Of a stretch of DNA of 64,000 nt, positions 17,238 to 26,197 are shown in pieces (position 1 is the stretch's first letter; every line of letters starts with the position of its first letter). The stretch comes from Burkholderia sp. FERM BP-3421 (lineage in GTDB: Bacteria; Pseudomonadota; Gammaproteobacteria; Burkholderiales; Burkholderiaceae). Under the pieces are notes generated by a model. That model did not search any database, was not told the origin of the DNA, and saw only the letters and a program-made list of their open reading frames with translations. A program made the position numbers and the translations under genes. The stretch covers positions 2,542,001-2,606,000 of the forward strand of contig NZ_CP117782.1 in assembly GCF_028657905.1 (NCBI RefSeq). The letters run 5' to 3'.

Positions 17238-18032
17238 GGTTCTGTTCACATGCTCACCAGCGTCCCAAAGGCGCAGGCAGCGCCGCGAAGACGAGATAGT
17301 TGCCCGCGCGCTTGTTGTATCGAGTGGAGACGCGACGAAAATGCTTGATGCGATTGAAGAAGCGTTCGACGCTGTTCCGAATTCGGTACAGCGCGCGGCT
17401 GTGCCGACACTTGGTCTTTTGATTCGAACGTGGCGGGACGGCAACCTTGGCGTGCGCAGCATGGATAGTGTTCGCGAAGGCATCCGAGTCGTCGCCTTTA
17501 TCGGCAATCACCGCGCCCGTGCGCCGATGCTCGACCAATTCGTGCGCGCACGAAATATCGGCAACCTGTCCCTCGGTGATGATCATTCACACAGGACGTC
17601 CAGCTTCATCGACAGCCAGATGCAGCTTGGTCGTCAGTCCGCCGCGCGAACGCCAGGGCGCTTGCGGGCCCACTGGCGGAATGCTGGCGCGCACGCACGA
17701 GGGTCGAGTCGATCAGCACGCGTTGATCTCCGTTTCATCGGACACTGCGTGCGCCACGCGCTCCCACACGCCTTTGCGACGCCACCGCGAGAAGCGCATA
17801 TGCACCGAACTCCTTCGGCAAATCGCGCCACCGGCAGCCCGTTCAGCCGATCCAGAGAACGGCTTCGACAAACCAATGATTGTCGGCTGCCGTTCGTCCT
17901 GGAGCGCCTTCCTTGCCAGGCAAAACCGATTTGATTTGTGCCCATACCTCGTCGCCCAGTAACGTTCGAATCATCTTGGCCCGCTTGTGCAAAAGACAAG
18001 ATGTAAATACATTTCATCGAATGTACAGACCC
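17238..18032 (-). mobile_element. Decayed IS5-family (IS427-like) insertion sequence, about 795 bp
   Basis: The element is bounded by imperfect inverted repeats: at the left, GGTTCTGTTCACAT from 17238; at the right, read on the minus strand, GGGTCTGTACAT ending at 18032 (two bases shorter, one mismatch in the shared part). A CTA triplet flanks the left end and CTG the right end, compatible with the short target duplications of this group. The length fits the 800-900 bp of IS427-type IS5 elements. The transposase gene inside is broken in several places, so the element cannot move by itself. The boundaries are my reading of the repeats and could be off by a few bases. Confidence 0.7.
17254..17974 (-). 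pseudogene. IS5-family DDE transposase remnant
   Basis: On the minus strand, starting at ATG 17974 (MIRTLLGDEVWAQIKSVLPG), the reading matches IS5/IS427 transposases but needs several frame changes. An in-frame TGA replaces an Arg codon after VLWIG; a small loss occurs between DLPKEFGAY and MRFSRWRRKGVWERV; another break precedes LLIDSTLVRARQH (first catalytic Asp); then come SRGGLTTKLHLAVDEAG and another in-frame stop. The C-terminal 110 residues from 17586 are open: IADKGDDSDAF (second Asp; usually DKGYDSDAF) and NSVERFFNRIKHFRRVSTRY (catalytic Glu region). It is an old insertion, not active. Confidence 0.85.
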
Positions 18033-19170
18033 TGGTTGAATACCAGCGCACTTCAGGCCGTCGCGCCGGCTTGCGCCCGGTGCGCCATGCACGGCGACAC
18101 GAATTCGCAGTCCTCAACATTTCGCGGCGCTTCCGACGCACCACGGGAACTGCGCCAAGTCGTCGGCCAGGCGCGAGCCCCGCGCGCAAACGCGCAGGCG
18201 CACGCCGGCCCACCGGCGAATCACAACGAATGAAATGCTGCGCGGGCAGCCAGCCGGCGGACCGGCATCCGCCCGCTAGCGGCGGGACGTCCGCCGCGTG
18301 CGGATCGACTCCGCGCGCGTCCGGCGGCCTCGGTGATACCTCGATTACGTTCCATTCACTTACCTCTCAAATAAGTGCGGACCAACGGGTTCGGTCTCTA
18401 CGATGCAAGGTTCTGTCCTTTTCCGCGCACGACACGTCCGGCCCCTCGGTGAATCGGAACATCCGGGCCGTATGCGCTCGACTGCTCCCCATCCACAAAC
18501 TCGCATGAGATGCGATGAATGAGCACTCGACTTATTGCATAAAACACCATGCTATCAGCGAATCCTTGCACGTCAAGTCATATTTTGTGCTGTGCCTTCA
18601 AGCCGCAATGATCGCCGGGATGCCGCTCGGGTACGCTTGAAAAAACTGAGCGTATCGCGCCACGCCTTTACTGGAAAGCCTTTCACGTTTCGATCGGGCA
18701 CCCGTTCCGCGCGCGTGACCGGGCCCTGCACCGGAATGGATCGCGTGACATACGCGCGTTTGATTGCATTGCAGCAACCTGGCACGCCATAAGATGTTTG
18801 AGTGTGACCGTGCGCGATTTCGCCGGGATGCGCCGGTGAGCCCCGACGCGCCGCCGTCGATGCGCATGCCGCACGGACACCGTTCCACTCCGGCCGTCAC
18901 CGGCCGCGCATGGATCGGCTGCGACCAGATCCGCCCGCGCCGCATGCGGAACGACGCCGTGTCCGCCGGCCTGATTCAGGATACCGAACGGAATCGGCAT
19001 CCACCGCGCCGGCGGACCGCGGATGTCCTGGCTGATCGTGGAAGAAGGATCGGCGGCCGCCGTACGCGGGAATCCCGCCCTTTTCGATCCCGCCGACGCG
19101 TGACGCTCACGCAGCACGCGACGCCATCACCGAGTGCCGCGGCGCGCGACCATCGCAATACGCCCCGCGC
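18033..19170. other. Gene-free region of about 1.1 kb next to the IS remnant
   Basis: None of the frames here shows domain features, codon bias or a ribosome site that would support a gene. Several short A+T-rich patches (18340-18370, 18520-18600) are scattered in it. It most likely consists of degraded coding DNA or old mobile-element debris. The short minus-strand frame at 18573-18785 was examined and not called. Confidence 0.45.
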
Positions 19171-19578
19171 TCATTCGGCCGGATACGTCGCGACCTCGAT
19201 CAGATTGCCGTCCGGATCGCGGCAATACACCGACGTCATCGCGCCGAGCGCGCCTTCGCGCTGCACCGGCCCGGCTTCGATCGCGATCCCCTCCGCCACC
19301 CAGTGCGCCTTCACGGCATCGGCGTTGGCGCGCGTGACGAAACAGAGATCCGCGCTGCCGGACACGGGCGCCGCGCCGGTGAACCACGCAACCGTATCCG
19401 CGTCCCTCGGGCGCAGGTTGATCTTCTGATTGCCGAAGCGCATCGCGACGCGCGAACCGGTGCGCGACGCGAAGTCGATGCGCGTCATGCCGAGCGCGCG
19501 CGCATACCACGCGGCGCTCGCCTCCACGTCGGCGACGTTGAGGACGAGGTGGTCGATGCCGTCGATCAGGAAAGACAT
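19171..19578 (-). CDS. VOC-family (glyoxalase/bleomycin-resistance fold) protein
   Basis: A 135-residue vicinal-oxygen-chelate protein. The ATG at 19578 follows GGAGG by ten bases. It has the two beta-alpha-beta-beta-beta modules of the fold: DHLVLNVADVEASAAWYARA at the start, the metal-site His in the DHL motif, and RDPDGNLIEVATYP with the metal-binding Glu near the C-terminus. The central KINLRPRDAD and DLCFVTRAN are typical of the glyoxalase-like 'virulence' subgroup (YwbC/GloA4-like). The substrate is unknown. It is on the same strand as the 3-methyladenine glycosylase gene, 235 bases further on. Confidence 0.9.
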   Translation of the reverse strand: MSFLIDGIDHLVLNVADVEASAAWYARALGMTRIDFASRTGSRVAMRFGNQKINLRPRDADTVAWFTGAAPVSGSADLCFVTRANADAVKAHWVAEGIAIEAGPVQREGALGAMTSVYCRDPDGNLIEVATYPAE

Positions 19579-19813
19579 GGTGGCGTACCCTCCGCGCAAG
19601 CGCGCGATGCGTGTGGACATTCGATGCAGGCGGCGGCGATACCGGCGCGCCCCCACGGCCACAAGCCGTCCTGGTGGAGGCGGCAATCGACTCGCGCCTC
19701 GGGAAAAACGGGACGCGGTCCGAGCCCGCACCGCTCGAACAAACGGATTGCCGCGTCTCATGCGCACGAGAGGAACGCGCGCGGCCCCTCGCTCGCCCCC
19801 GGGATCGCCCGCC

Positions 19814-20440
19814 TCAGCCTCGCTGCGCCGCCGTCCCGGACACGAACGGATTGCCGGGCACACGCCACCGCCACGGCAGATCCTGGCCGACGCTGATCCC
19901 GATGCGAGGGCCGCCCGTCAGGTCGTCGGGCGGCGCCATGCCGTCGTCCACGATGGCGAAGCCCTGCTTGGCGCGAACCAGATCGATCCCGTCCTGCGCG
20001 CCGTCGATGCCCATGGCCTGGGTCAACCGGGCCGGCCCGCGGCAGAGATCGCGGTCGCGCGCGGGCAGACGCCGTGCCGCGCGCATGTGATCGAGCCCGT
20101 ACAGCGGTTCCAGCGCGCGGATCAACACGCCGCTGCCGTCGCCCTCGGGTCCGCACACGCAGTTGCAGCACCAGTGCATGCCGTAGGTGAAATAGACGTA
20201 CATATGCCCCGGCGGACCGAACATCGTCGCATTGCGCGCCGTCCTGCCCCGGTAGGTATGCGCGGCCGGATCGATCGCGCCCGCATACGCCTCGACCTCC
20301 ACGATGCGGCCCGCGCGGCCGTCCGCCGCAGCGAGGATCTTGTTGAGCAGCTGCGGCGCCGCCGCGGGCGCGGCCCGGTCGAAGAACACGCGGGGCAACA
20401 CGGCGCCCGGCCAGGTTATCGCGGTGCGCGCGCGGGTCAC
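19814..20440 (-). CDS. 3-methyladenine DNA glycosylase (Mpg/AAG family)
   Basis: This enzyme excises alkylated purines, starting base-excision repair. The GTG at 20440 has GGGAG about eight bases upstream and gives 208 residues, the usual size; the frame stays open to an ATG at 20479. The AAG fold is clear: GRIVEVEAYAGAIDPAAHTY with the catalytic Glu of the VEVEAY motif, RNATMFGPPGHMYVYFTYGM with the intercalating Tyr region, LIRALEPL, and CRGPARLTQAMGID. The C-terminus has GPRIGI and the conserved PWRW/PGNPFVSG end. It lies 62 bases from the Mug-type glycosylase on the same strand, so two base-excision enzymes are neighbours and may be one unit. Confidence 0.93.
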   Translation of the reverse strand: MTRARTAITWPGAVLPRVFFDRAAPAAAPQLLNKILAAADGRAGRIVEVEAYAGAIDPAAHTYRGRTARNATMFGPPGHMYVYFTYGMHWCCNCVCGPEGDGSGVLIRALEPLYGLDHMRAARRLPARDRDLCRGPARLTQAMGIDGAQDGIDLVRAKQGFAIVDDGMAPPDDLTGGPRIGISVGQDLPWRWRVPGNPFVSGTAAQRG

Positions 20441-20501
20441 CCGGCATCTCCCGTCGAGGTATCGCCGCCGGCAAAGCATCGCGGCGCATGCCGATCGACG
20501 C

Positions 20502-21032
20502 TCAGCATGTCGCGCTCCGATCGCCCGCCGAGACCTCCGCCTGCAAACGGCGATACGCCTCGATCAGATCGTCGAGACTGAACGCGAGATTCCGTCCGCT
20601 GGGATTGGGCAGCACCCACACGGCGGCGCCCGCGATGTCCGCGTTCTGCCGTCCCCACGCGATGTCGCGCCGGCCGGACAGCCCCGCGTACGCCGCCTTG
20701 CCCAGAAAGGCGACCCGGCATGGCGCATGACGTGCGATCTTCCGCTCGAACTCGGCGGCGGCGGCAACGAACTCCTCGCGTGCGAGTTGATCGGCGCTCG
20801 CCGTCGGCCGGCTCACGACCGTCGTCAGACCGTATCCGTATTCGAGTATCGTGCGATCGTGCTCCGGCTGGATTTCCCTGGGGGTGAAGCCTGCGAGGTG
20901 CAGCACGCGCCAGAAGCGATTGCTTCTTCCCGCAAAGTGATGCCCCGTCGCGGCGGCCGTCATGCCGGGATTGATGCCGCAGAACAGCACCTTGAGGCGC
21001 GCGTCGATGAGGTCGGGGAGTTCGCCGGTCAT
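20502..21032 (-). CDS. mug: G/U(T) mismatch-specific DNA glycosylase (Mug family)
   Basis: Mug removes uracil and ethenocytosine from mismatches. The ATG at 21032 (MTGELPDLIDARLKVLFCG) gives 176 residues, close to the 168 of E. coli Mug; longer upstream starts add only unrelated sequence. Catalytic motif 1 is GINPGMTAAATGHHFAG, with the Asn of INPG as in Mug/TDG. Motif 2 is LPNPSGRN near residue 147, the segment that inserts into the base stack. The C-terminal FSLDDLIEAYRRLQ matches the family's last helix. It is followed at 62 bases by the alkyl-purine glycosylase. Confidence 0.9.
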   Translation of the reverse strand: MTGELPDLIDARLKVLFCGINPGMTAAATGHHFAGRSNRFWRVLHLAGFTPREIQPEHDRTILEYGYGLTTVVSRPTASADQLAREEFVAAAAEFERKIARHAPCRVAFLGKAAYAGLSGRRDIAWGRQNADIAGAAVWVLPNPSGRNLAFSLDDLIEAYRRLQAEVSAGDRSATC

Positions 21033-21797
21033 CGCGGGGCGCGTGAATAGGTGGAAGATCCGGCTTCGACCTGAACCGGGCTCCGTTCCCACCTCGTCGA
21101 TACAACGTGCATCACCTGACGTCCTCCTCTGATCGCATTCCCGGCACGCGTCGCGCCCCGTCGACATGGATATCTGTTCGCCGGCGGGTGGCCCGGCTGC
21201 CGGCGTCCACGCCATCCGGGCAACGACGCGCGCCGGCCGAAAATGTGCGATCCGGGGTCGTCTTGCCTGATCCGGGCGCCGATGCCTCGAACGGAGCGGC
21301 TTGCGAAGCGAGGGAATGATTTAATCACAGCTTGGCCGCGCGACCGGCGCGCGGCCGCCGGCTGGGCCCTGCTCGGCATCGTTTTCGGATTCCCGACGAT
21401 CCGCTGCCATCGAATCGCCCTCCCCCTTACCCCGCCTCGATCAACACGGAGGCGCGTCGACGCGCGCGCCTCCCGACCCGACCGAGCGGCGGCGCTGTGG
21501 CGGCGATCGCAGATCATCGGTCAGCCACAATATTTTCTTTCTGCTCGGTCAAATTTTCATCGATTGTAAGAAAAATGAAAATGACCGATGCTCCCGTTTC
21601 CGCGTGCATGTGGCCGGGATTGGCCGAAATACCCGCCTCGGGCAATCCTCAAAAATATCCTGGGATGCCGCCTCCCTCAGTCAATCAGCATGCCTGAACG
21701 TGTGACGCTCAGGCCGGCAACCCGGCGAACCGGCGGCGCATCCCGCCTGCCACGACATGCACGGCGATCAACCGACAGGAACGAAGGATTCAAGCAC
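21033..21797. other. Intergenic region between mug and the beta-lactamase
   Basis: About 765 bases with no supported gene. The first 450 bases are G+C-rich. A clearly A+T-rich segment, 21525-21600, lies about 200 bases before the beta-lactamase gene and contains the dyad listed separately; it probably holds that gene's promoter. Confidence 0.45.
21546..21587. promoter_or_regulatory. Long inverted repeat upstream of the beta-lactamase gene (possible operator)
   Basis: CGGTCA, two bases, then TTTTCAT is mirrored by ATGAAAA directly followed by TGACCG, with 14 bases between the arms. This makes two nested arms totalling 13 paired bases in A+T-rich DNA about 210 bases before the beta-lactamase start. 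No T-tract follows, so an operator or promoter dyad is more likely than a terminator. The binding protein is unknown. Confidence 0.5.
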
Positions 21798-22970
21798 ATG
21801 AAGTTCAATACCCGAAGTCTCATGATGGCGGCCGCCTTCTCACTGAGCGCCGTCGCGACTTCCAGCCACGCCGCCGACAATGCGCAGGACACACTCGGAC
21901 GCGTGGTGAGCGAGGCCATACGACCGGTGATGGCCAAGTACGACGTGGCCGGCATGGCGGTCGGCGTGATCGTCGACGGCGAGCCCCATGTGTTCAATTT
22001 CGGCGTGGCGTCGACCGCCACGCATGCGCCCGTCACGCGCGACACCTTGTTCGAACTCGGCTCCGTGAGCAAGACCCTGACCGCGACGCTGGCGTCGTAC
22101 GCGCAGGCGAGCGGCAAGCTGTCCCTGTCGGATCCGACGCGTCGCTACCTGCCCGCGATGCAGGGCACCCGGTTCGGCGACGTGAAGCTCCTCAATCTGG
22201 GTACGCATACGCCCGGCGGATTTCCCTTGCAGGTGCCGGAGCGGATCGGCACCGACGATCAGCTGATGCAGTACTTCAAGGAGTGGCGGCCTGCGTACAC
22301 TGCGGGAACGTACCGGACCTATGCCAACCCGAGTATCGGCATGCTCGGCGTGATCACCGCGAAAAGCATGGGGCGCGATTTCACCGCGCTGATGGAGCAG
22401 TGGCTGTTTCCCGCGCTCGGGATGAACAACACGTTCATCAACGTGCCCGCTGCTCAAATGGGTCGCTACGCGCAGGGCTACACCAAGGAAGGCGCACCGA
22501 TCCGGGTGGCGCCGGGCATGCTGTCGGCGGAAGCCTACGGTGTCAAATCGTCGGTGGCGGACATGCTGCGCTTCGTGCAGGCCAACATGGCGCTCGTCCA
22601 CCTCGACGGCAAGCTCCAGCAGGCGATCACCGATACGCACACCGGTTACTTCCAGGCGGGGCCGATGACCCAGGATCTGATCTGGGAGCAGTACCCGTAT
22701 CCCACCAAGCTGGACGCCCTGCTGGAAGGGAATTCGGCCAGGATGGCGTTCGAGGCGACGCCGGTGGTCGCGTTGAACCCGCCGCACAAGCCGCGTCAGG
22801 ATGTCTGGATCAACAAGACCGGCGGGACGAACGGCTTTGGCTCCTATGTTGCGTTCGTTCCGGAGAAGCAATTGGGGATCGTCATTCTCGCCAACAAGAA
22901 CATTCCCAATGACGAGCGGATCAAGGCCACGTATCGCATCTTCTCCGCGCTGGCCGATGCTGCGCGGTAA
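21798..22970 (+). CDS. Class C (AmpC-type) beta-lactamase / serine hydrolase
   Basis: A periplasmic serine hydrolase of 390 residues with a Sec signal (cleavage after SSHA, near residue 25). The three class C active-site motifs are present: SVSK at 89-92 (nucleophile S89), YAN at 175-177 (the usual YSN/YAN motif), and KTG at 340-342. The segments LSLSDPTRRYLPA and YANPSIGMLG also fit AmpC. The ATG at 21798 has AAGGA upstream. The length and motifs support a true cephalosporinase, but related esterases share them, so the resistance phenotype is an inference. No ampR-type LysR gene is adjacent. A cupin gene follows 13 bases later and is probably co-transcribed. Confidence 0.9.
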   Translation: MKFNTRSLMMAAAFSLSAVATSSHAADNAQDTLGRVVSEAIRPVMAKYDVAGMAVGVIVDGEPHVFNFGVASTATHAPVTRDTLFELGSVSKTLTATLASYAQASGKLSLSDPTRRYLPAMQGTRFGDVKLLNLGTHTPGGFPLQVPERIGTDDQLMQYFKEWRPAYTAGTYRTYANPSIGMLGVITAKSMGRDFTALMEQWLFPALGMNNTFINVPAAQMGRYAQGYTKEGAPIRVAPGMLSAEAYGVKSSVADMLRFVQANMALVHLDGKLQQAITDTHTGYFQAGPMTQDLIWEQYPYPTKLDALLEGNSARMAFEATPVVALNPPHKPRQDVWINKTGGTNGFGSYVAFVPEKQLGIVILANKNIPNDERIKATYRIFSALADAAR

Positions 22971-22983
22971 TCAGGGGAGTCCT

Positions 22984-23385
22984 ATGCATCTCTCTCGTTG
23001 CGCAGCGGCGCTGCTGATGACCTTCGTCACGCTGCAGGCCGCGGAGGCGGCGGAACGCGCGCCCGCCACCAAGGAAACCGTGACGCTGCAACGGGTGCCC
23101 GTGGCGGGAACCGATCGGGAAATGGCGATGGGCATCGCCGAGTTTCCGCCGAATGCCGAGAAGCCCCGGCATAGTGCGACGGGGCCGGAGCTTTGCTATG
23201 TGCTCGAAGGCGCGGTGACGGTCAAAGTCGACGGACGGCCGCCGAAGATCGTCCGCGCGGGAGAAACCTTCCAGCTCCCCGCCCATGTCATGCACGTGAC
23301 CACCGCCGGCCCGGCCGGGGCAAAGGTGCTCGCGACCTGGGTTCGCGACCCGGCCAAGGCGTTCAACGTCCCGGCGTCGAACTGA
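22984..23385 (+). CDS. Secreted cupin-domain protein
   Basis: A 133-residue exported single-domain cupin. A signal peptide (cleavage near AEAA, residues 20-23) precedes a beta-barrel with both cupin motifs: PPNAEKPRHSATGPELCYVL (motif 1, first metal-binding His) and LPAHVMHVTTAG (motif 2). The metal ligands are partly conserved. The ATG at 22984 follows GGGGAG. It lies 13 bases after the beta-lactamase gene. Small periplasmic cupins of this kind have no agreed function; a role alongside the beta-lactamase is suggested only by position. Confidence 0.82.
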   Translation: MHLSRCAAALLMTFVTLQAAEAAERAPATKETVTLQRVPVAGTDREMAMGIAEFPPNAEKPRHSATGPELCYVLEGAVTVKVDGRPPKIVRAGETFQLPAHVMHVTTAGPAGAKVLATWVRDPAKAFNVPASN

Positions 23386-23619
23386 CGAACGGGCGGCGGC
23401 CGACAAGTCGTCTGTCATCCGCCGCCCTTGTCGGGCAATCGAGCGCTGAACACATCGAAAGCGAAACTCAGGACATCAAATAGACCTTGACCATGAACCT
23501 CACTCGAAGGTTATGGTTTGTCACGGCAGGCGCATCGCGGCAAGGAACAGTTGTCCGCCGCACGCCAGGCAGCGTTTGCGCGACTGCCTGCCGTGACCGA
23601 TGAAGGAGAGGTGTCCAGC

Positions 23620-24318
23620 ATGACCAAGCGCATACTTCACGTCGTCAGCAATGTCGCCCATTACGCGGATCAGTCCGATCCGACGGGCTTGTGGCTGTCG
23701 GAGTTGACCCACGCCTGGCACGTCTTTGCCGGGAAAGGGTATGACCAGCGTCTTGTCAGCCCGAAGGGCGGCCCATCCCCCCTCGAACCGCGTTCGCTCA
23801 AATGGCCGCTCGCCGACGCCTCCGTCAAGGAATGGCTGACCGACAAGGACCGGCAGGCGCTCCTGTCGGCCACCGCTCGCCCCGACCAGATCGACCCGAC
23901 GGACTTCGATGCGATTTATTTCACGGGCGGCCACGCGGTCATGTGGGATTTTCCCGACGACGCGGGACTGCAAAGGATCACGCGCGACATCTATGAACGC
24001 GGCGGGATCGTATCCTCCGTGTGTCACGGCTATTGCGGGCTGTTGAACACGAGGTTGAGCGACGGCGCGCTGCTGGTGGCCAACCGCCGGGTCACCGGGT
24101 ACTCGTGGATCGAGGAAGTGCTGGCCGGCGTGGCGAAGAAGGTGCCGTACAACGCGGAACAGGAAATGGCTCGACGCGGCGCACGCTACGCGAAAGGGCT
24201 GCTGCCCTTCGTACCGAAGGTCGTCGCGGATGGCCGGCTGGTGACGGGGCAGAATCCCCAATCGGCCAAAGCCACGGCCAGGCAGGTTGCGGCGCTTCTA
24301 TCGCTGCGGGCCGGTTAG
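23620..24318 (+). CDS. DJ-1/PfpI-family protein (type 1 glutamine amidotransferase-like, Hsp31-like)
   Basis: A 232-residue cytoplasmic protein of the DJ-1/PfpI superfamily. The ATG at 23620 follows AAGGAGAG. The nucleophile elbow is SSVCHGYCGLL near residue 137, with the conserved Cys-His pair of Hsp31/glyoxalase III and PfpI proteins, and an acidic loop lies in YFTGGHAVMWDFPDD. The C-terminal VADGRLVTGQNPQSA is the usual family ending. Likely roles are methylglyoxal or reactive-carbonyl detoxification or a chaperone/deglycase-like activity; I cannot choose among these. It is convergent with the broken merR gene: the stops overlap by four bases (24315-24318). Confidence 0.88.
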   Translation: MTKRILHVVSNVAHYADQSDPTGLWLSELTHAWHVFAGKGYDQRLVSPKGGPSPLEPRSLKWPLADASVKEWLTDKDRQALLSATARPDQIDPTDFDAIYFTGGHAVMWDFPDDAGLQRITRDIYERGGIVSSVCHGYCGLLNTRLSDGALLVANRRVTGYSWIEEVLAGVAKKVPYNAEQEMARRGARYAKGLLPFVPKVVADGRLVTGQNPQSAKATARQVAALLSLRAG

Positions 24319-24777
24319 CCCGACTTGGGGGATCTGCGTCGGTTTGCCCGGGTGACGCCGGCCGCCGGTTCGAGGCCGCTCCTCGCCCCCACCCGCCACC
24401 TCGCCAGCGTGCGCGTCGCGTTGGTCGCGCAGTCGACGTCATCGGGCTTCGCCGCGATCTCCGCCATCAACGACACCAGGCGCATCCTGTTCTGGGCAAG
24501 CCGCGCCTCCAACCCCTCGATGTCCCGCACCTCGGCGCTCAGCGCGTCGCACGGCCATCGCGCGCAATCGGGCGGCTGCAGCAAGCGAATTTCATCGAGG
24601 CTGAAGCCCGTCTTCTGCGCCGTCGCGACCAGATCGAGCACCCAGGACCGCGTCGGACGAATAGGCCCGATAGCCGTTCGTCTGGCGTTCGACCGCCGTC
24701 AGCAGACCGATCCGTTCGTAGAAGCGGATGCGCGAAGGGGTAAGGCCCGTGCGTTCCGCCAGTTCTCCTATCTTCAT
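24315..24777 (-). pseudogene. MerR-family transcriptional regulator, frameshifted
   Basis: MerR proteins bind the 19-20 bp spacer of atypical promoters and twist it. From ATG 24777 the N-terminal winged helix is normal (MKIGELAERTGLTPSRIRFY ERIGLL, then NGYRAYSSDAV). An extra base near 24640 (CCTGGG where CCGGG is expected) then shifts the frame. The rest (LDLVATAQKTGFSLDEIRLL, a long coiled dimerisation helix, DCATNATRTLARW) is in a different frame, ending at 24315. Rejoined, the protein would be about 153 residues, normal for the family. As sequenced it would make only a 61-residue DNA-binding fragment. A sequencing error cannot be excluded. Confidence 0.85.
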
Positions 24778-24928
24778 GTTCCCGATGGCCCTCCGCCCGC
24801 GCGGCCGACCGGCCTGCGCGTCGCGCCTTCGTCATGCGCCGACAGGATCGAAGATTCTCGGCCGAGTCGACGGATGCAGGCCCCGTCGCGCGTCCGTGAT
24901 CCCGTCCGGGCAGAGGCCGGCAACCCCC

Positions 24929-24959
24929 ACTCTAAGACTCGATATGACTTCAAGGTCAA
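24929..24959 (-). promoter_or_regulatory. MerR-type promoter candidate driving merR
   Basis: On the minus strand, TTGACC at 24959-24954 and TAGAGT at 24934-24929 are separated by exactly 19 bases, the long spacer typical of promoters remodelled by MerR proteins. It points toward merR, about 150 bases away, suggesting autoregulation. Confidence 0.5.
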
Positions 24960-25111
24960 GCGCCCGGATGCGGATGGACAGCATCGACCTCCACAGCAGC
25001 CCTTGATTCGCGCTCGTTGAAAACGGGGGGTTGGGATCAGATCATTGATGGGTGTGCAAACGGATCAGCCGCCGCGCGTCGCCTGCGCTCCGGCGCATCC
25101 CGAAAGACTAT

Positions 25112-25142
25112 TGACATCAACGTTGTCTTTAATCCTAGAGTT
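25112..25142 (+). promoter_or_regulatory. MerR-type promoter candidate driving the alpha/beta hydrolase
   Basis: TTGACA at 25112-25117 and TAGAGT at 25137-25142 are again 19 bases apart. It faces the hydrolase gene, with a predicted leader of about 215 bases. The -10 matches the one upstream of merR. Confidence 0.45.
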
Positions 25143-25366
25143 GGACCCTGGCGATGCGCGGCGGCACACCGGATTGTTTCGGCAAACAAACGTTCGCCGG
25201 CTGCTCGAACGACTCGACAGGTTTGACCGATCGATTACACGAAAGCGTCCGTGGGCCGGACATCGCCCCTATTCCCCTCTCGAAAGGAAAAAAGCTGTAC
25301 CGAGCAGCAAGGATCACCAGGCAGGACACCGATCGAAATCTGACACACCGAACAGGAGTACAGACC

Positions 25367-26197
25367 ATGGGATACGTCACAACGAAAGATGGCGTCGAGA
25401 TCTTCTACAAGGACTGGGGCCCGCGCGATGCGCAGGTGATCTTCTTCCATCACGGCTGGCCGCTCAGCGCCGACGACTGGGACGCCCAGATGCTCTTCTT
25501 TCTGTCGCACGGCTATCGGGTCGTGGCGCATGACCGCCGCGGCCACGGGCGCTCCAGCCAGGTATGGGACGGTCATGACATGGACCACTACGTCGACGAC
25601 GTGGCGGCCGTGGTCAACCACCTCGGCGTGCAAAAGGCCATTCACGTCGGTCATTCCACGGGCGGCGGCGAAGTCATTCACTACGTCGCACGTCATGGGG
25701 AGGACCGCGTCGCCAAGGCCGTGCTGATCAGCGCCGTCCCGCCGCTGATGGTCAAGACGGAGAGCAACCCCGGCGGCCTGCCCAAGGCGGTGTTCGACGA
25801 TCTCCAGGCCCAGCTCGCGGCGAACCGGGCGCAGTTCTATTACGACGTCCCGGCCGGGCCGTTCTACGGCTACAACCGCGCGGGCGCGAAACCGTTGCAA
25901 GGCGTCATCTGGAACTGGTGGCGGCAAGGCATGATGGGAAGCGCCAAGGCCCATTACGACGGCATCGTCGCGTTCTCGCAGACCGACTTCACCGAAGACC
26001 TGAAAAGCACCACGATCCCCGTCCTCGTGATGCACGGCGACGACGATCAGATCGTCCCGATCGCGGATTCCGGCCTGCTGTCGGCGAAGCTGGCCAGAAA
26101 CAGCACGCTGAAGGTCTATCCGGGATTCCCGCACGGCATGCCGACCTCCCACGCCGAGACGATCAACGCGGATCTGCTCGCGTTCGTGCGCGGTTGA
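25367..26197 (+). CDS. Alpha/beta hydrolase of the non-haem chloroperoxidase / arylesterase type
   Basis: A 276-residue cytoplasmic hydrolase. AGGAGT lies about eight bases before the ATG at 25367. The catalytic triad is visible: Ser97 in the elbow GHSTGG, an acidic residue in HGDDDQIVP (225-227), and His256 in GFPHGMP. The oxyanion segment is HHGWPLSADDW and the HDRRGHGRS strand-turn is typical of cofactor-free chloroperoxidases (perhydrolases). Such enzymes hydrolyse esters and can make peracids; the natural substrate is usually unknown. It is divergent from the frameshifted merR gene, which probably controlled it. Confidence 0.93.
   Translation: MGYVTTKDGVEIFYKDWGPRDAQVIFFHHGWPLSADDWDAQMLFFLSHGYRVVAHDRRGHGRSSQVWDGHDMDHYVDDVAAVVNHLGVQKAIHVGHSTGGGEVIHYVARHGEDRVAKAVLISAVPPLMVKTESNPGGLPKAVFDDLQAQLAANRAQFYYDVPAGPFYGYNRAGAKPLQGVIWNWWRQGMMGSAKAHYDGIVAFSQTDFTEDLKSTTIPVLVMHGDDDQIVPIADSGLLSAKLARNSTLKVYPGFPHGMPTSHAETINADLLAFVRG

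Larger units (their letters stand above)
24778..25366. other. Divergent intergenic region between merR and the alpha/beta hydrolase
   Basis: About 590 bases without a gene. It holds two MerR-style promoter candidates pointing in opposite directions (24929-24959 and 25112-25142), listed separately, and the AGGAG ribosome site of the hydrolase. Confidence 0.5.

Noticed and set aside
18573..18945. Minus-strand frames in the gene-free region (e.g. a 70- and a 115-codon frame)
   Set aside because: No domain, no conserved motif and no ribosome site; the region shows no codon bias.
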